Source of the DNA: Arthrobacter sp. EPSL27
GTDB taxonomy: Bacteria; Actinomycetota; Actinomycetes; Actinomycetales; Micrococcaceae
Direction of reading: 5' to 3'
Length of the DNA: 64,000 nucleotides
Assembly: GCF_001512305.1 (NCBI RefSeq)
Contig: NZ_LNUT01000004.1
Span: forward strand, 363,811-427,810
Shown here: piece by piece, positions 52,495-60,405 of the stretch
How the letters are laid out: every line of letters starts with the position of its first letter
Numbering within the stretch: the first letter of the stretch is position 1
Notes under the pieces: generated by a model
Database searches by the model: none
What the model was told of the DNA's origin: nothing
What the model saw: only the letters and a program-made list of their open reading frames with translations
Program-made: the position numbers and the translations under genes

Positions 52495-53433
52495 GTGAAG
52501 GCATCCAGGTGGTTCAAGACTTTATGGACGGCAGTCTTAGTTGTCGTTTTGGCAGGACAGCCTTGGCCGGCATTTGGTGGCAATGAACCGCCCCCAATAA
52601 CGGGCGACTGGGGAGAAGACACCGTCGATGTTGGCGGTTGGGCGCACGACGCAGGCACTGGCCAATTTGTCTGGGCTGTGCCCGGTACGGTTCGTGCCGA
52701 CCCCAACCAGTACAAGTACGAATTGCAGTGCCACCTCGGCGGCGGAGACTTCGACACAGACTGCCTTGCTGTCCTGGTCGATTGCAAGAACGGCCCCGAC
52801 GGAAATGACGGTATTCCGGTCGTCTGGTTGAAAGCCCCGGCTGGTGTGCCAAACCCGACGTGGACGTACCACTCCGGCCCTACCTGCCTCTTCGATCCGA
52901 GGCCGGAGGACCTGCTGCCCAGGATTGCCGCCATGATCCAAGCGGAGTTCCAGCGTTTGCCGGTCGCCGCAGGATCTGTCACCGCGCAGCCGAGCCCGCA
53001 TACCCTGCGGGGCGCCGAGACCAACTTCTTCGCCGAAGCGGCCGAGCAGGCGTTCGACATCACCATCCTGGCCCAGAAGGTCCACGTCGTCGCCAAGCCC
53101 GTCCAGTACACCTGGAACTACGGCGACGGAACGTTGCTGGGTCCGCAGAGCGCAGCCGGGGGGCCCTTGCCGCAGGACCGCTGGGGCGAAAAGACCGCCA
53201 CCAGCCACGTCTACACCCAGACCGGTGATTTCTCCGTGGTGCTGACCACGCACTTCCAGGGCACGTACTCGGTCAACGGCGGGCCGCCGTTGCCCATCCC
53301 GGGCCAAGGGCAATTCAATTCCCCGCCCCAGACCGTGAGCGTCTGGCGCTCCATCACCCGCAATTACGCCGACGACTGCCTCCGCAACCCGCAGGGACAG
53401 GGCTGCCCCGGCGTCGCGCCGCCCTCGCCCTGA
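52495..53433 (+). CDS. Secreted PKD-like protein
   Basis: The protein of about 312 residues starts at GTG 52495 (a TTG at 52480 is in frame). A signal peptide (TLWTAVLVVVLAG) precedes a mature region with GGDFDTDCLAVLVDCKNG, and a C-terminal PKD-like fold: YTWNYGDGTLLGP, then SHVYTQTGDFSVVLTTHF. Four or more Cys suggest disulfides. The gene starts 4 bases after the DUF6318 stop, so they are probably one unit at the cell surface. Confidence 0.75.
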   Translation: MKASRWFKTLWTAVLVVVLAGQPWPAFGGNEPPPITGDWGEDTVDVGGWAHDAGTGQFVWAVPGTVRADPNQYKYELQCHLGGGDFDTDCLAVLVDCKNGPDGNDGIPVVWLKAPAGVPNPTWTYHSGPTCLFDPRPEDLLPRIAAMIQAEFQRLPVAAGSVTAQPSPHTLRGAETNFFAEAAEQAFDITILAQKVHVVAKPVQYTWNYGDGTLLGPQSAAGGPLPQDRWGEKTATSHVYTQTGDFSVVLTTHFQGTYSVNGGPPLPIPGQGQFNSPPQTVSVWRSITRNYADDCLRNPQGQGCPGVAPPSP

Positions 53434-53447
53434 CGGCAGTTCCGCTT

Positions 53448-54776
53448 CTAAGCCCTCAGCTCCCGGTCGAGCCGCTCCATCCGGGCGCTCACCAGCTGCC
53501 CGCGCGGATCCTGCGGTCCCAGCAGCGCAGCTAGGGATGCCGCGGCGGCGGTGTCGGCGGAGCCCATGTCACTGGTGCACCACTGCAGCATCAGCCGGGC
53601 ATCGCCGCTGGAACGCACCGAGGCGCCGACGGCGTCGTTGAGTTCGTCGCGCATGAACCCGACGGCGAGGTTGCTCGAACGGTTCAGCAGCCGGGCCCGG
53701 TAGGCGGCAAGAGCCTCCGCCACCCGGCCCTCGCGCAAGTGCCCGGCCACGGTGGCGGCGTCCGTCACCACCTTGACGGTCGGGGCAAATCGGTACGGGT
53801 TTGCGTCCACCACATTGCCCAGCGCGCTGCGGATCCGGTGCATCTCGGTCCGGATCGCCGCCGGAGTGCCCGCGTCGCCGTGGAGCTCGTACGCCAGTTC
53901 GTCGGCGCTCCAACCCTGCGTCCGCGACGCCAACAGGGCCAGGATCTCGGCCCGGCGCAGGGTCAGCGGCCGGCCATGACCGCCGTCGAGCGCTGCCGAC
54001 GGCGCGTCCCCCAGCAGCCGCAGCGTCAACAGGGCCTGGACCCCGGTCCCGTGGCGGCCCGCAGGAGTGCTGCCCGGCCAGCCATCGGCACTGGCGGGGC
54101 CTGCGGACTTCAGCAGTTCCTCAGCCAGCCGCACGCCGCACCGCACCAGCCGGAGGCTGTCCGGCGTGACGGACTCGAACGGTCCGGACACATCCAGAAC
54201 GCCGACCACATCCCCCGTCAGGGGGTCCCGGATCGGCGACGCGGTGCAGGCCCAGTCGTGGTGGGTCCGGACGAGGTGTTCGGCCGAGAAGAGCTGTGCC
54301 GGGGCGCCGGTCACCAGCGCCTCGCTGATGGCGTTGGTCCCGACGCCGGACTCGGACCAGTCGGCGCCTTCCACGAACTCCAGGGAATCCGCCTGCTTCA
54401 ACGCCTGTTTGCTGCCGACGCGCCACAGCACCTCGCCCTCGTGGTCGGTCACGATCAGCAGGTGGCGCCCGGTGGCGGTCTCATCGGCCAGCAGCTGGGA
54501 CAGCGCGGGCATCACGGCGGCCAGCCGGTGGCCGGCACTCAGAGAGCGGGCCTCGGACACCTCGTGCCGGTGCAGCGGGCGGTGCTGGTCCGGGTTGATG
54601 CCGAGCGCAAGGGAACGCTGCCAGGATTTGGCGAGGGACGGCGACAAGTGCGGATGCGGCGTGCCGGACACGGCCGCCTCATGAGCCGTTCGGAGCGCCC
54701 TCGCATACTCGGCCGGCGCAGAAAACCGCAGGTCCGCGAACTGCGTGATGGAGCGGCCGCCATGGCGCATGCTCAT
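53448..54776 (-). CDS. GAF-domain transcriptional regulator (AcoR-like N-terminus)
   Basis: The 442-residue protein has an N-terminal region like AcoR/AcxR activators (SLAKSWQRSLALGINPD, then a GAF domain with EVLWRVGSKQAL, SESGVGTNAISEAL and DWACTASPIRDPLTGDVVGVLD). It lacks the sigma-54 AAA+ domain. The C-terminal part (LRRAEILALLASRTQGWSAD) looks like a winged-helix of the bacterial transcriptional activator type. It is divergent from the FMO operon and is the likely regulator of it. Confidence 0.85.
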   Translation of the reverse strand: MSMRHGGRSITQFADLRFSAPAEYARALRTAHEAAVSGTPHPHLSPSLAKSWQRSLALGINPDQHRPLHRHEVSEARSLSAGHRLAAVMPALSQLLADETATGRHLLIVTDHEGEVLWRVGSKQALKQADSLEFVEGADWSESGVGTNAISEALVTGAPAQLFSAEHLVRTHHDWACTASPIRDPLTGDVVGVLDVSGPFESVTPDSLRLVRCGVRLAEELLKSAGPASADGWPGSTPAGRHGTGVQALLTLRLLGDAPSAALDGGHGRPLTLRRAEILALLASRTQGWSADELAYELHGDAGTPAAIRTEMHRIRSALGNVVDANPYRFAPTVKVVTDAATVAGHLREGRVAEALAAYRARLLNRSSNLAVGFMRDELNDAVGASVRSSGDARLMLQWCTSDMGSADTAAAASLAALLGPQDPRGQLVSARMERLDRELRA

Positions 54777-54822
54777 TCTCCCAACTCGCCGTCGAATCGT
54801 CGCACTTCGCTCTCTCCGGCAA

Positions 54823-54854
54823 GCCCCCGGCCGGCTTTTGCGCCGGCCGGGGGC
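54823..54854. repeat. Perfect GC-rich hairpin in divergent region
   Basis: GCCCCCGGCCGGC and GCCGGCCGGGGGC form a 13-bp stem with a TTTTGC loop, between the GAF regulator and FMO genes. Confidence 0.75.
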
Positions 54855-54866
54855 CTGGGAGCTCTG

Positions 54867-54916
54867 TGTAACCCGATTGTAACCCCCTGCGACTTTTACT
54901 TGTGATGCGGGTCACG
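54867..54916 (+). promoter_or_regulatory. Direct repeats and CRP/GlxR-like site before FMO gene
   Basis: TGTAACCC occurs at 54867 and 54878, one helical turn apart, as expected for an activator site. TGTGA-TGCGGG-TCACG (54901-54916) matches the CRP/GlxR consensus TGTGA-N6-TCACA at nine of ten positions. Confidence 0.55.
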
Positions 54917-54974
54917 CCGCGGCCCGGACGCCGCGCATCGGAGCGACCCACAGTCAGCAATGGAAAGAGGAAAC

Positions 54975-56765
54975 ATGCCCGGGACACCAAACGGCGTGGT
55001 CGAGGCGTGGCTGGCGCAGTTCGAGGAAGCGCTGCGCAGCCGCACCATCGACGACGTGCTTGATCTCTTCGACGACGATTCGTACTGGCGCGACTTCGTC
55101 TCGTTCACCTGGAACCTCAAGACCCTGGAAGGCAAGGAAGACATTGGCCGTATGCTCAACGCGACACTGGACGACGTCCAGCCGCACAACTGGACACTGG
55201 CCGAAGACGCCACCGGCGACGCCGCCAACACCGAGGCCTGGATCAACTTCGAGACTGCCCAGGCCCGCGGCCACGCCCACCTGCGCCTTCGCAACGGCAA
55301 ATGCTGGACCCTGCTCACCACCATGCAGGAGCTCAAGGGGTTCGAGGAAAAGAAGGGACCCCGCCGCGAGAAAGGCGTCGCCCACGAGATCACCCGGGGC
55401 CGTAAATCCTGGCTGGAACTAAAAGAGGAACAGGAAGCCCGGCTCGGCTACGAGGAGCAGCCCTACACGGTGATCATCGGAGGCGGTCAGGGCGGCATCG
55501 GCCTGGCGGCACGGCTGCGCCGGCTTGGCGTGCCCACCATCATCATCGAGAAAAACGACCGCCCCGGCGACTCCTGGCGGAACCGCTACAAGTCCCTCCA
55601 CCTCCACGATCCGGTCTGGTACGACCACCTGCCCTACATGAAGTTCCCCGATGACTGGCCGGTGTTCGCGGCCAAGGACAAGATTGGCGACTGGCTGGAG
55701 CACTACACCCGGATCATGGAACTGAATTACTGGTCCAAGACCGAGTGCACCGGCGCCCGCTTCGACGACGCCTCCGGGGAGTGGGTGGTGGACGTGGTGC
55801 GCGACGGCGAACCGGTCACCCTGCGCCCGAAGCAGCTGGTCTTCGCCCTCGGGGTCTCGGGCTACCCCAACATTCCCGCGTTCGACGGCGCCGACTCCTT
55901 CCTGGGGGAGCAGTACCACTCGTCCAAGCACCCCGGCGGCGGCGACTGGACCGGGAAGAAGGCCGTGGTGATCGGGTCCAACAACTCGGCGCACGACATC
56001 TGCGCGGACCTCTGGGAGCACGGCGCCGACGTCACCATGGTGCAGCGCTCCTCCACGCACATCGCCCGCAGCGAATCCCTCATGGACCTCGCCCTGGGCG
56101 GGCTGTACTCGGAGGAGGCCCTGGCCAACGGGGTCACCACCGAAAAAGCCGACCTGCTCTTCGCCTCCCTGCCCTACCGGATCCTGCCCGAGGCCCAAAT
56201 CCCCATCTATACCGAGATGGCACAGCGCGACGCCGAGTTTTACTCCCAGCTGGAAGCCGCAGGCTTCGACCTGGACTTCGGCGTGGACGGGTCCGGCCTG
56301 TTCCTCAAGTACCTGCGGCGCGGCTCCGGCTACTACATCGACGTCGGCGCCTCGCAGCTGATCATCGACGGCCGGGTCAAGCTCGCCAGCGGCGAGGTCG
56401 ACAAGATCACCGGGAACGCCGTCGTAATGGCTGACGGGACCGAACTCGAAGCGGACGCCATCATCTACGCCACGGGGTACGGATCCATGAACGGCTGGCT
56501 GGCCGATCTGGTCTCACCCGAGGTGGCCGACGCCGTCGGGAAGTGCTGGGGCTTTGGCTCCGATACTCCCAAGGATCCCGGCCCCTGGGAAGGTGAACTG
56601 CGCAACATGTGGAAACCCACCAACGTGGAAAACCTCTGGATCCACGGCGGCAACCTGCACCAGAGCCGGCACTACTCCAACTACTTGGCGCTGCAGCTCA
56701 AGGCACGGATGGAGGGGCTGCCGACGCCGGTCTTCGAGCTCCAGCCCACGCACCACACGCGCTGA
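54975..56765 (+). CDS. Flavin-containing monooxygenase with N-terminal SnoaL-like domain
   Basis: The 596-residue protein has a SnoaL/NTF2-like domain (about 1-130, VEAWLAQFEEALRSRTIDDV) fused to an FMO. The FAD site starts at Gly169 (GGGQGGIGLAARL), a central FMO motif-like GDSWRNRYKSLHLH follows, and the NADPH site is at Gly334 (GSNNSAHDIC). Such enzymes catalyse Baeyer-Villiger or hydroxylation reactions; the substrate is unknown. ATG 54975 is preferred over 54960 because GAAAGAGG lies between them. Confidence 0.88.
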   Translation: MPGTPNGVVEAWLAQFEEALRSRTIDDVLDLFDDDSYWRDFVSFTWNLKTLEGKEDIGRMLNATLDDVQPHNWTLAEDATGDAANTEAWINFETAQARGHAHLRLRNGKCWTLLTTMQELKGFEEKKGPRREKGVAHEITRGRKSWLELKEEQEARLGYEEQPYTVIIGGGQGGIGLAARLRRLGVPTIIIEKNDRPGDSWRNRYKSLHLHDPVWYDHLPYMKFPDDWPVFAAKDKIGDWLEHYTRIMELNYWSKTECTGARFDDASGEWVVDVVRDGEPVTLRPKQLVFALGVSGYPNIPAFDGADSFLGEQYHSSKHPGGGDWTGKKAVVIGSNNSAHDICADLWEHGADVTMVQRSSTHIARSESLMDLALGGLYSEEALANGVTTEKADLLFASLPYRILPEAQIPIYTEMAQRDAEFYSQLEAAGFDLDFGVDGSGLFLKYLRRGSGYYIDVGASQLIIDGRVKLASGEVDKITGNAVVMADGTELEADAIIYATGYGSMNGWLADLVSPEVADAVGKCWGFGSDTPKDPGPWEGELRNMWKPTNVENLWIHGGNLHQSRHYSNYLALQLKARMEGLPTPVFELQPTHHTR

Positions 56766-56783
56766 CCGGCCAGGCAGTGACAA

Positions 56784-56815
56784 CGCCCTCCCCGGCAACC
56801 ACACTGGGGAGGGCG
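56784..56815 (+). repeat. Hairpin between FMO and bdhA genes
   Basis: CGCCCTCCCC (56784-56793) pairs with GGGGAGGGCG (56806-56815) around 12 bases, without a T-tract. It may give partial termination. Confidence 0.55.
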
Positions 56816-56896
56816 GCACCCGTTGTGATCATCCAGCGACACGCCGTTGACGCCCCTCACCGGGCGTCCACGGCCCGTACAGCGAAGGAAAACACC

Positions 56897-57952
56897 ATGA
56901 AAGCAGCACGATTCCATGCCCGTGAGGACCTCCGGATCGACGATGTGCCGGAGCCGGAGCTGCGCCCTGGGGCGGTGAAGATCGCCGTCGCCTGGTGCGG
57001 GATCTGCGGCACTGACCTCCACGAGTTCCTGGAGGGGCCCATCTTCACGCCGCCGCCCGGAAGCCCCCATGCGCTGTCCCACGAAGCCGCCCCGGTCACC
57101 ATGGGCCACGAGTTTTCCGGCACCATCCAGGAACTGGGCGAAGGGGTGACCGGACTCGCCGTCGGGGACTCCGTGGTGGTGGAGCCATACATCGTCTGCA
57201 ACGAATGCGGACCGTGCCGCAGCGGCCACTACAACCTGTGCACCAAGCTGGGCTTCATCGGCCTGGCCGGCGGTGGCGGGGGACTCAGCGAGACAATCGT
57301 CGTCGATACCCGGTGGGTCCACCCCGTGGGCGACATCCCGCTGGACGAGGCCGCCCTCATCGAACCCCTCGCCGTGGCCTATCACGCCGTCGGCCGCAGC
57401 GACGTCAAAGCCGGGGACGTCGCCGTCGTCGGCGGTGCGGGCCCCATCGGGCTGCTCACCGCGGCGGTCCTCAAAGGCCTCGGCGTCACCACGATTGTCA
57501 CCGAACTGTCGGCCGCGCGGAAGGAGAAGGCCGTGTCCTCGGGCGTCGCGGACCATGTGCTGGACCCCAGCTCCGACGACGTCAAGGCCCGCGTGCTGGA
57601 ACTGACCGATGGCGCCGGGTCCGATGCGGCCTTTGAATGCGCCGGCGTGAACGCGGTGCTGGACACCATGCTCGACGTCGTCAAGCCGGCCGGCGTCGTG
57701 GTCAACGTGTCGATCTGGGGGCATCCTGCCACCGTCGACATGCAGAAGGTGGTCCTGAAGGAAATTGACCTGCGCGGCACCATCGCCTACTGCGGCGATC
57801 ATGCGGCAGCCATCAAGCTCGTCCAGGACGGAAAGGTCGACCTGAAACCCTTCATCACCGGCAGGATTCCTCTGGAGGATCTGGTGGACAAGGGCTTCGA
57901 CACTCTGATCAATCACAACGATACGGCGGTGAAGATCATCGTCCACCCGTAG
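56897..57952 (+). CDS. 2,3-butanediol dehydrogenase-like zinc alcohol dehydrogenase
   Basis: The 351-residue MDR enzyme has catalytic-zinc ligands in WCGICGTDLHEF and MGHEFSG, structural-zinc cysteines in CNECGPCRSGHYNLC, and a Rossmann GGAGPIGLL. The insertion LEGPIFTPPPGSPH matches the BdhA/R,R-butanediol dehydrogenase group. ATG follows GAAGGA. In this operon it may interconvert a ketone/alcohol pair together with the FMO, and the AcoR-like regulator nearby fits acetoin or diol chemistry. Confidence 0.88.
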   Translation: MKAARFHAREDLRIDDVPEPELRPGAVKIAVAWCGICGTDLHEFLEGPIFTPPPGSPHALSHEAAPVTMGHEFSGTIQELGEGVTGLAVGDSVVVEPYIVCNECGPCRSGHYNLCTKLGFIGLAGGGGGLSETIVVDTRWVHPVGDIPLDEAALIEPLAVAYHAVGRSDVKAGDVAVVGGAGPIGLLTAAVLKGLGVTTIVTELSAARKEKAVSSGVADHVLDPSSDDVKARVLELTDGAGSDAAFECAGVNAVLDTMLDVVKPAGVVVNVSIWGHPATVDMQKVVLKEIDLRGTIAYCGDHAAAIKLVQDGKVDLKPFITGRIPLEDLVDKGFDTLINHNDTAVKIIVHP

Positions 57953-58034
57953 TGATCCGGGTCGCATCCGGAATACTTGCATACGCCGGGCAGTTGGCAT
58001 CAGAGAACCCAATCCCTGGTGAAAGGAAATGCGC

Positions 58035-59105
58035 ATGCTGTTTTCCCCGATGACTCTTGGCGAGCTGGAACTGCCCAACCGACTGGTGATGGCGCCGCTG
58101 ACCCGCGTCCGCTCCGGCCGGGAAGGCGTGCCCGGTCCGCTGGTGGTGGAGCACTACCGCCAGCGGGCATCGCTCGGCCTCATTGTGAGCGAGGGAACCT
58201 ACCCGAGCCACGCCGGCCAGGGTTTCCCGGGCCAGCCCGGGCTCGTCACGGACCAGCAGCTGCAGGGCTGGTCCGAGGTCACGGCGGCGGTGCATGCCGA
58301 GGGCGGCCGGATCTTCGCCCAGGTGATGCACGCCGGCCGGGTCACGCATGAGGACACCACCGGCGGCTACGAAGTGGTTGCGCCCAGCGCCATCGCGATC
58401 GACGGCGAGACCCGCACCTACGAGGGCAAAAAGCCGTTCCCTGTTCCGCGGGCCCTGGACACCTCGGAACTGCCGGGCCTCATCGAGGAGTTCGTCACGG
58501 CGTCCCGCAAGGCGATCAACGCCGGGTTCGACGGCGTGGAGCTGCACTCCGCCAACGGCTACCTGCTGCACGAATTCCTGACCCCTGCCGCCAACCAGCG
58601 CGACGACGTCTACGGCGGCTCGCCCGCTAACCGGGCGCGCTTCGTCATTGAGGTCGCGCAGGCCGTGGCCGACGCCATCGGTGCGGACCGGGTGGGCATC
58701 CGGATCTCGCCCGAGCATAACGTCCAGGGTGCAGTGGAGGTCGACGCGGCCGACGTGCAGGAAACCTACGCGCACCTGGTGGACGCTCTGGCGCCGCTGA
58801 AGCTCGCGTACCTGAGCGTGCTGCACAAGGACCCCACCAGCGACCTGGTGCGCGACCTGCGCACCCGGTTTGGTGGAACCTTCCTGCTGAACAGCGGGTT
58901 TGGTGTCATCACCACCCGCGAGGAAGCCATGTCCATCGTTGCGGACGGCCACGCCGACGCAGTGGTGGTGGGCCGGCCTGCGATCGCCAACCCGGACCTG
59001 GTCCGCCGCTGGCGTGACGGGCTCCCGACCAACGAGCCGGACGCGTCGACGTTCTACACGGACGGCGCCAAGGGCTACACGGACTACCCGGCGTACCAGA
59101 ACTAG
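58035..59105 (+). CDS. Old yellow enzyme family alkene reductase
   Basis: The 356-residue FMN TIM barrel has LFSPMTLGELELPNRLVMAPLTRVR, the catalytic pair region in ELHSANGYLLHEFLTPAANQR, and GGTFLLNSGFG with VVVGRPAIANPDLV for phosphate binding. It reduces activated C=C bonds with NADPH. ATG 58035 has GAAAGGA at proper spacing; ATG 58029 touches it. It is the last gene of the FMO operon. Confidence 0.92.
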   Translation: MLFSPMTLGELELPNRLVMAPLTRVRSGREGVPGPLVVEHYRQRASLGLIVSEGTYPSHAGQGFPGQPGLVTDQQLQGWSEVTAAVHAEGGRIFAQVMHAGRVTHEDTTGGYEVVAPSAIAIDGETRTYEGKKPFPVPRALDTSELPGLIEEFVTASRKAINAGFDGVELHSANGYLLHEFLTPAANQRDDVYGGSPANRARFVIEVAQAVADAIGADRVGIRISPEHNVQGAVEVDAADVQETYAHLVDALAPLKLAYLSVLHKDPTSDLVRDLRTRFGGTFLLNSGFGVITTREEAMSIVADGHADAVVVGRPAIANPDLVRRWRDGLPTNEPDASTFYTDGAKGYTDYPAYQN

Positions 59106-59125
59106 CTTCACCAACTAGTTCCACT

Positions 59126-59340
59126 GGACATGTCCACTGGTGGCCGCGCTCACCACCGGACATGTCCCCCGGCATCCACGAAGAGTGGGCAGAACGCCAT
59201 TCTGCCCACTCTTCGGGTTTAGGACTGGGCATGTCCCGTGGGTGCGGGTGCCAGGGATGAGCATGTCCCGTGGGTGCGGATGCGAAGAATGGGCATGTCC
59301 CGTGGGCGCGGGCGCGAAGAATGGGCATGTCCTATGCTCA
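59126..59340. repeat. 32-bp repeat array around CATGTCC
   Basis: GGACATGTCC occurs at 59126 and 59158, and (G/A)GCATGTCC units start at 59227, 59259, 59291 and 59323. Spacing is exactly 32 bases within each block. The last units read GGGCATGTCCCGTGGGYGCG and continue with GMKGCGAAGAAT. Copies are contiguous with no unique spacers, so it is a minisatellite, not CRISPR. A terminator sits between the blocks. Confidence 0.85.
59179..59220 (+). terminator. Terminator after the FMO/BDH/OYE operon
   Basis: CGAAGAGTGGGCAGAA (59179-59194) pairs perfectly with TTCTGCCCACTCTTCG (59200-59215) around CGCCA, followed by GGTTT. Its left arm resembles the GCGAAGAATGGGCA part of the neighbouring 32-bp repeat. 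Confidence 0.82.
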
Positions 59341-59368
59341 CGCGTCCGGGCGCTTGGCCGGGGAGCGG

Positions 59369-59378
59369 TCCTATAGGA
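59369..59378. promoter_or_regulatory. CTATAGG operator at the gntR start
   Basis: TCCTATAGGA is a perfect 10-base palindrome ending 8 bases before the ATG of the GntR gene. Two more copies of the core lie before the isomerase gene. Confidence 0.7.
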
Positions 59379-59385
59379 TTTGACC

Positions 59386-60096
59386 ATGAAACCAGCTTCA
59401 CCCGGGGCCGGCACCGGGACCCGCCCCGCAGGCCGACCCGTCAGTCGCCAGGTCCTCGCAGACCACGTCTACGAGGAACTCCTGGCGTCGCTGATGGACG
59501 GGCGGCTTGAGCCCGGGGCTGCGGTGAGCATCGACGGAACCGCCCGGGAGCTGGACGTGTCCCCGACGCCCGTCCGCGAAGCGCTTGCCAGGCTGGAACA
59601 CACCGGTATGGTCCGCCGCGTGGCGCTCAAGGGGTACCGGGTGGCGCCGGTCTTCACCCAGGAAGACTTCGCCGAGCTCATGGAGGCGCGCCTGGCAATA
59701 GAGCCCGTGAACGCCCGTCTTGCATGCGCCCGGCTTACCCCGGCGCACCTCGCCGAGCTGACGCAGGCCGTCGCGGATCTCAAGCAGGCACCGCGAGGCC
59801 CGTCGTTTGCCGAATACCGCGACTACCTGGAGGCGGACGAGCGTTTCCACCGGCTGATCGCTGAATACACCGGCAACCAGTTTATGGTTGCCGCCTACGC
59901 GGCCCTCGGCGGGCAGGTCCAGCGCTTCCGGCTCTTCGGGGGAGTGGGCATCACCGACGCCGAACACGCCATCGCCGAGCATCAGTCCGTGCTGGACGCG
60001 TTCTCCTCCGGCGATCCGGACAAAGCGGCCGACGCCATGGCCGAGCACGTGCGCCGGGTCCGAGGCCGCGCCATCGCCGACGCACCTGCCGGCTGA
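59386..60096 (+). CDS. GntR-family regulator, FCD (FadR) subfamily
   Basis: The 236-residue protein has the winged helix VLADHVYEELLASLMDG to VSPTPVREALARLEHTGMV and an all-helical FCD domain (LMEARLAIEPVNARL, then EADERFHRLIAEYTGN and the metal-site His of AMAEHVRRV). A TTG at 59380 is in frame. Its promoter region carries TCCTATAGGA, and more sites precede the next gene, so it likely controls itself and the downstream sugar operon. Confidence 0.92.
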   Translation: MKPASPGAGTGTRPAGRPVSRQVLADHVYEELLASLMDGRLEPGAAVSIDGTARELDVSPTPVREALARLEHTGMVRRVALKGYRVAPVFTQEDFAELMEARLAIEPVNARLACARLTPAHLAELTQAVADLKQAPRGPSFAEYRDYLEADERFHRLIAEYTGNQFMVAAYAALGGQVQRFRLFGGVGITDAEHAIAEHQSVLDAFSSGDPDKAADAMAEHVRRVRGRAIADAPAG

Positions 60097-60405
60097 CGGC
60101 GCACGGCGCCCCGGAGAACCGATACCAGCGTACGGGCTCATGATCCCAGCCGGCGGCTGACACCGGCAGCCGGGCGGGCCCCTGGTCCGACACCCCAAGT
60201 CCTGTAGCCCCGGCTAACGGCCTCACCGGCGCGGATTTGCCCACCCGTAGGGCGAGAGGATTCCGTGAACGGCCCTGATCTTACATTCCGTAGGAATGCC
60301 CTATAGGATCTTCGATTGTTGCTGCCGATTCTGATGTGACCTTGACAACATCAATCCCGATAGTAAATCCTATAGGAAACAGGATTACACGAAGGAGTGA
60401 ACCCC
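60097..60405. promoter_or_regulatory. Control region of the tetrulose-type operon
   Basis: No gene is supported. It contains CATTCC-GTA-GGAATG (60284-60298), CCTATAGG (60300-60307), TTGACA (60342-60347, -35 candidate) and TCCTATAGGA (60368-60377), the last just past the expected -10 region. GAAGGAG precedes the next ATG. Confidence 0.65.

Noticed and set aside
59227-59340. CRISPR array
   Set aside because: The 32-bp units are contiguous without unique spacers, differ in several positions, and no cas gene is present.
59140-59376. Short open frames across the 32-bp repeat region on both strands
   Set aside because: Their translations only reflect the repeat (GHVPW/HAHSS-like units) and start within it.
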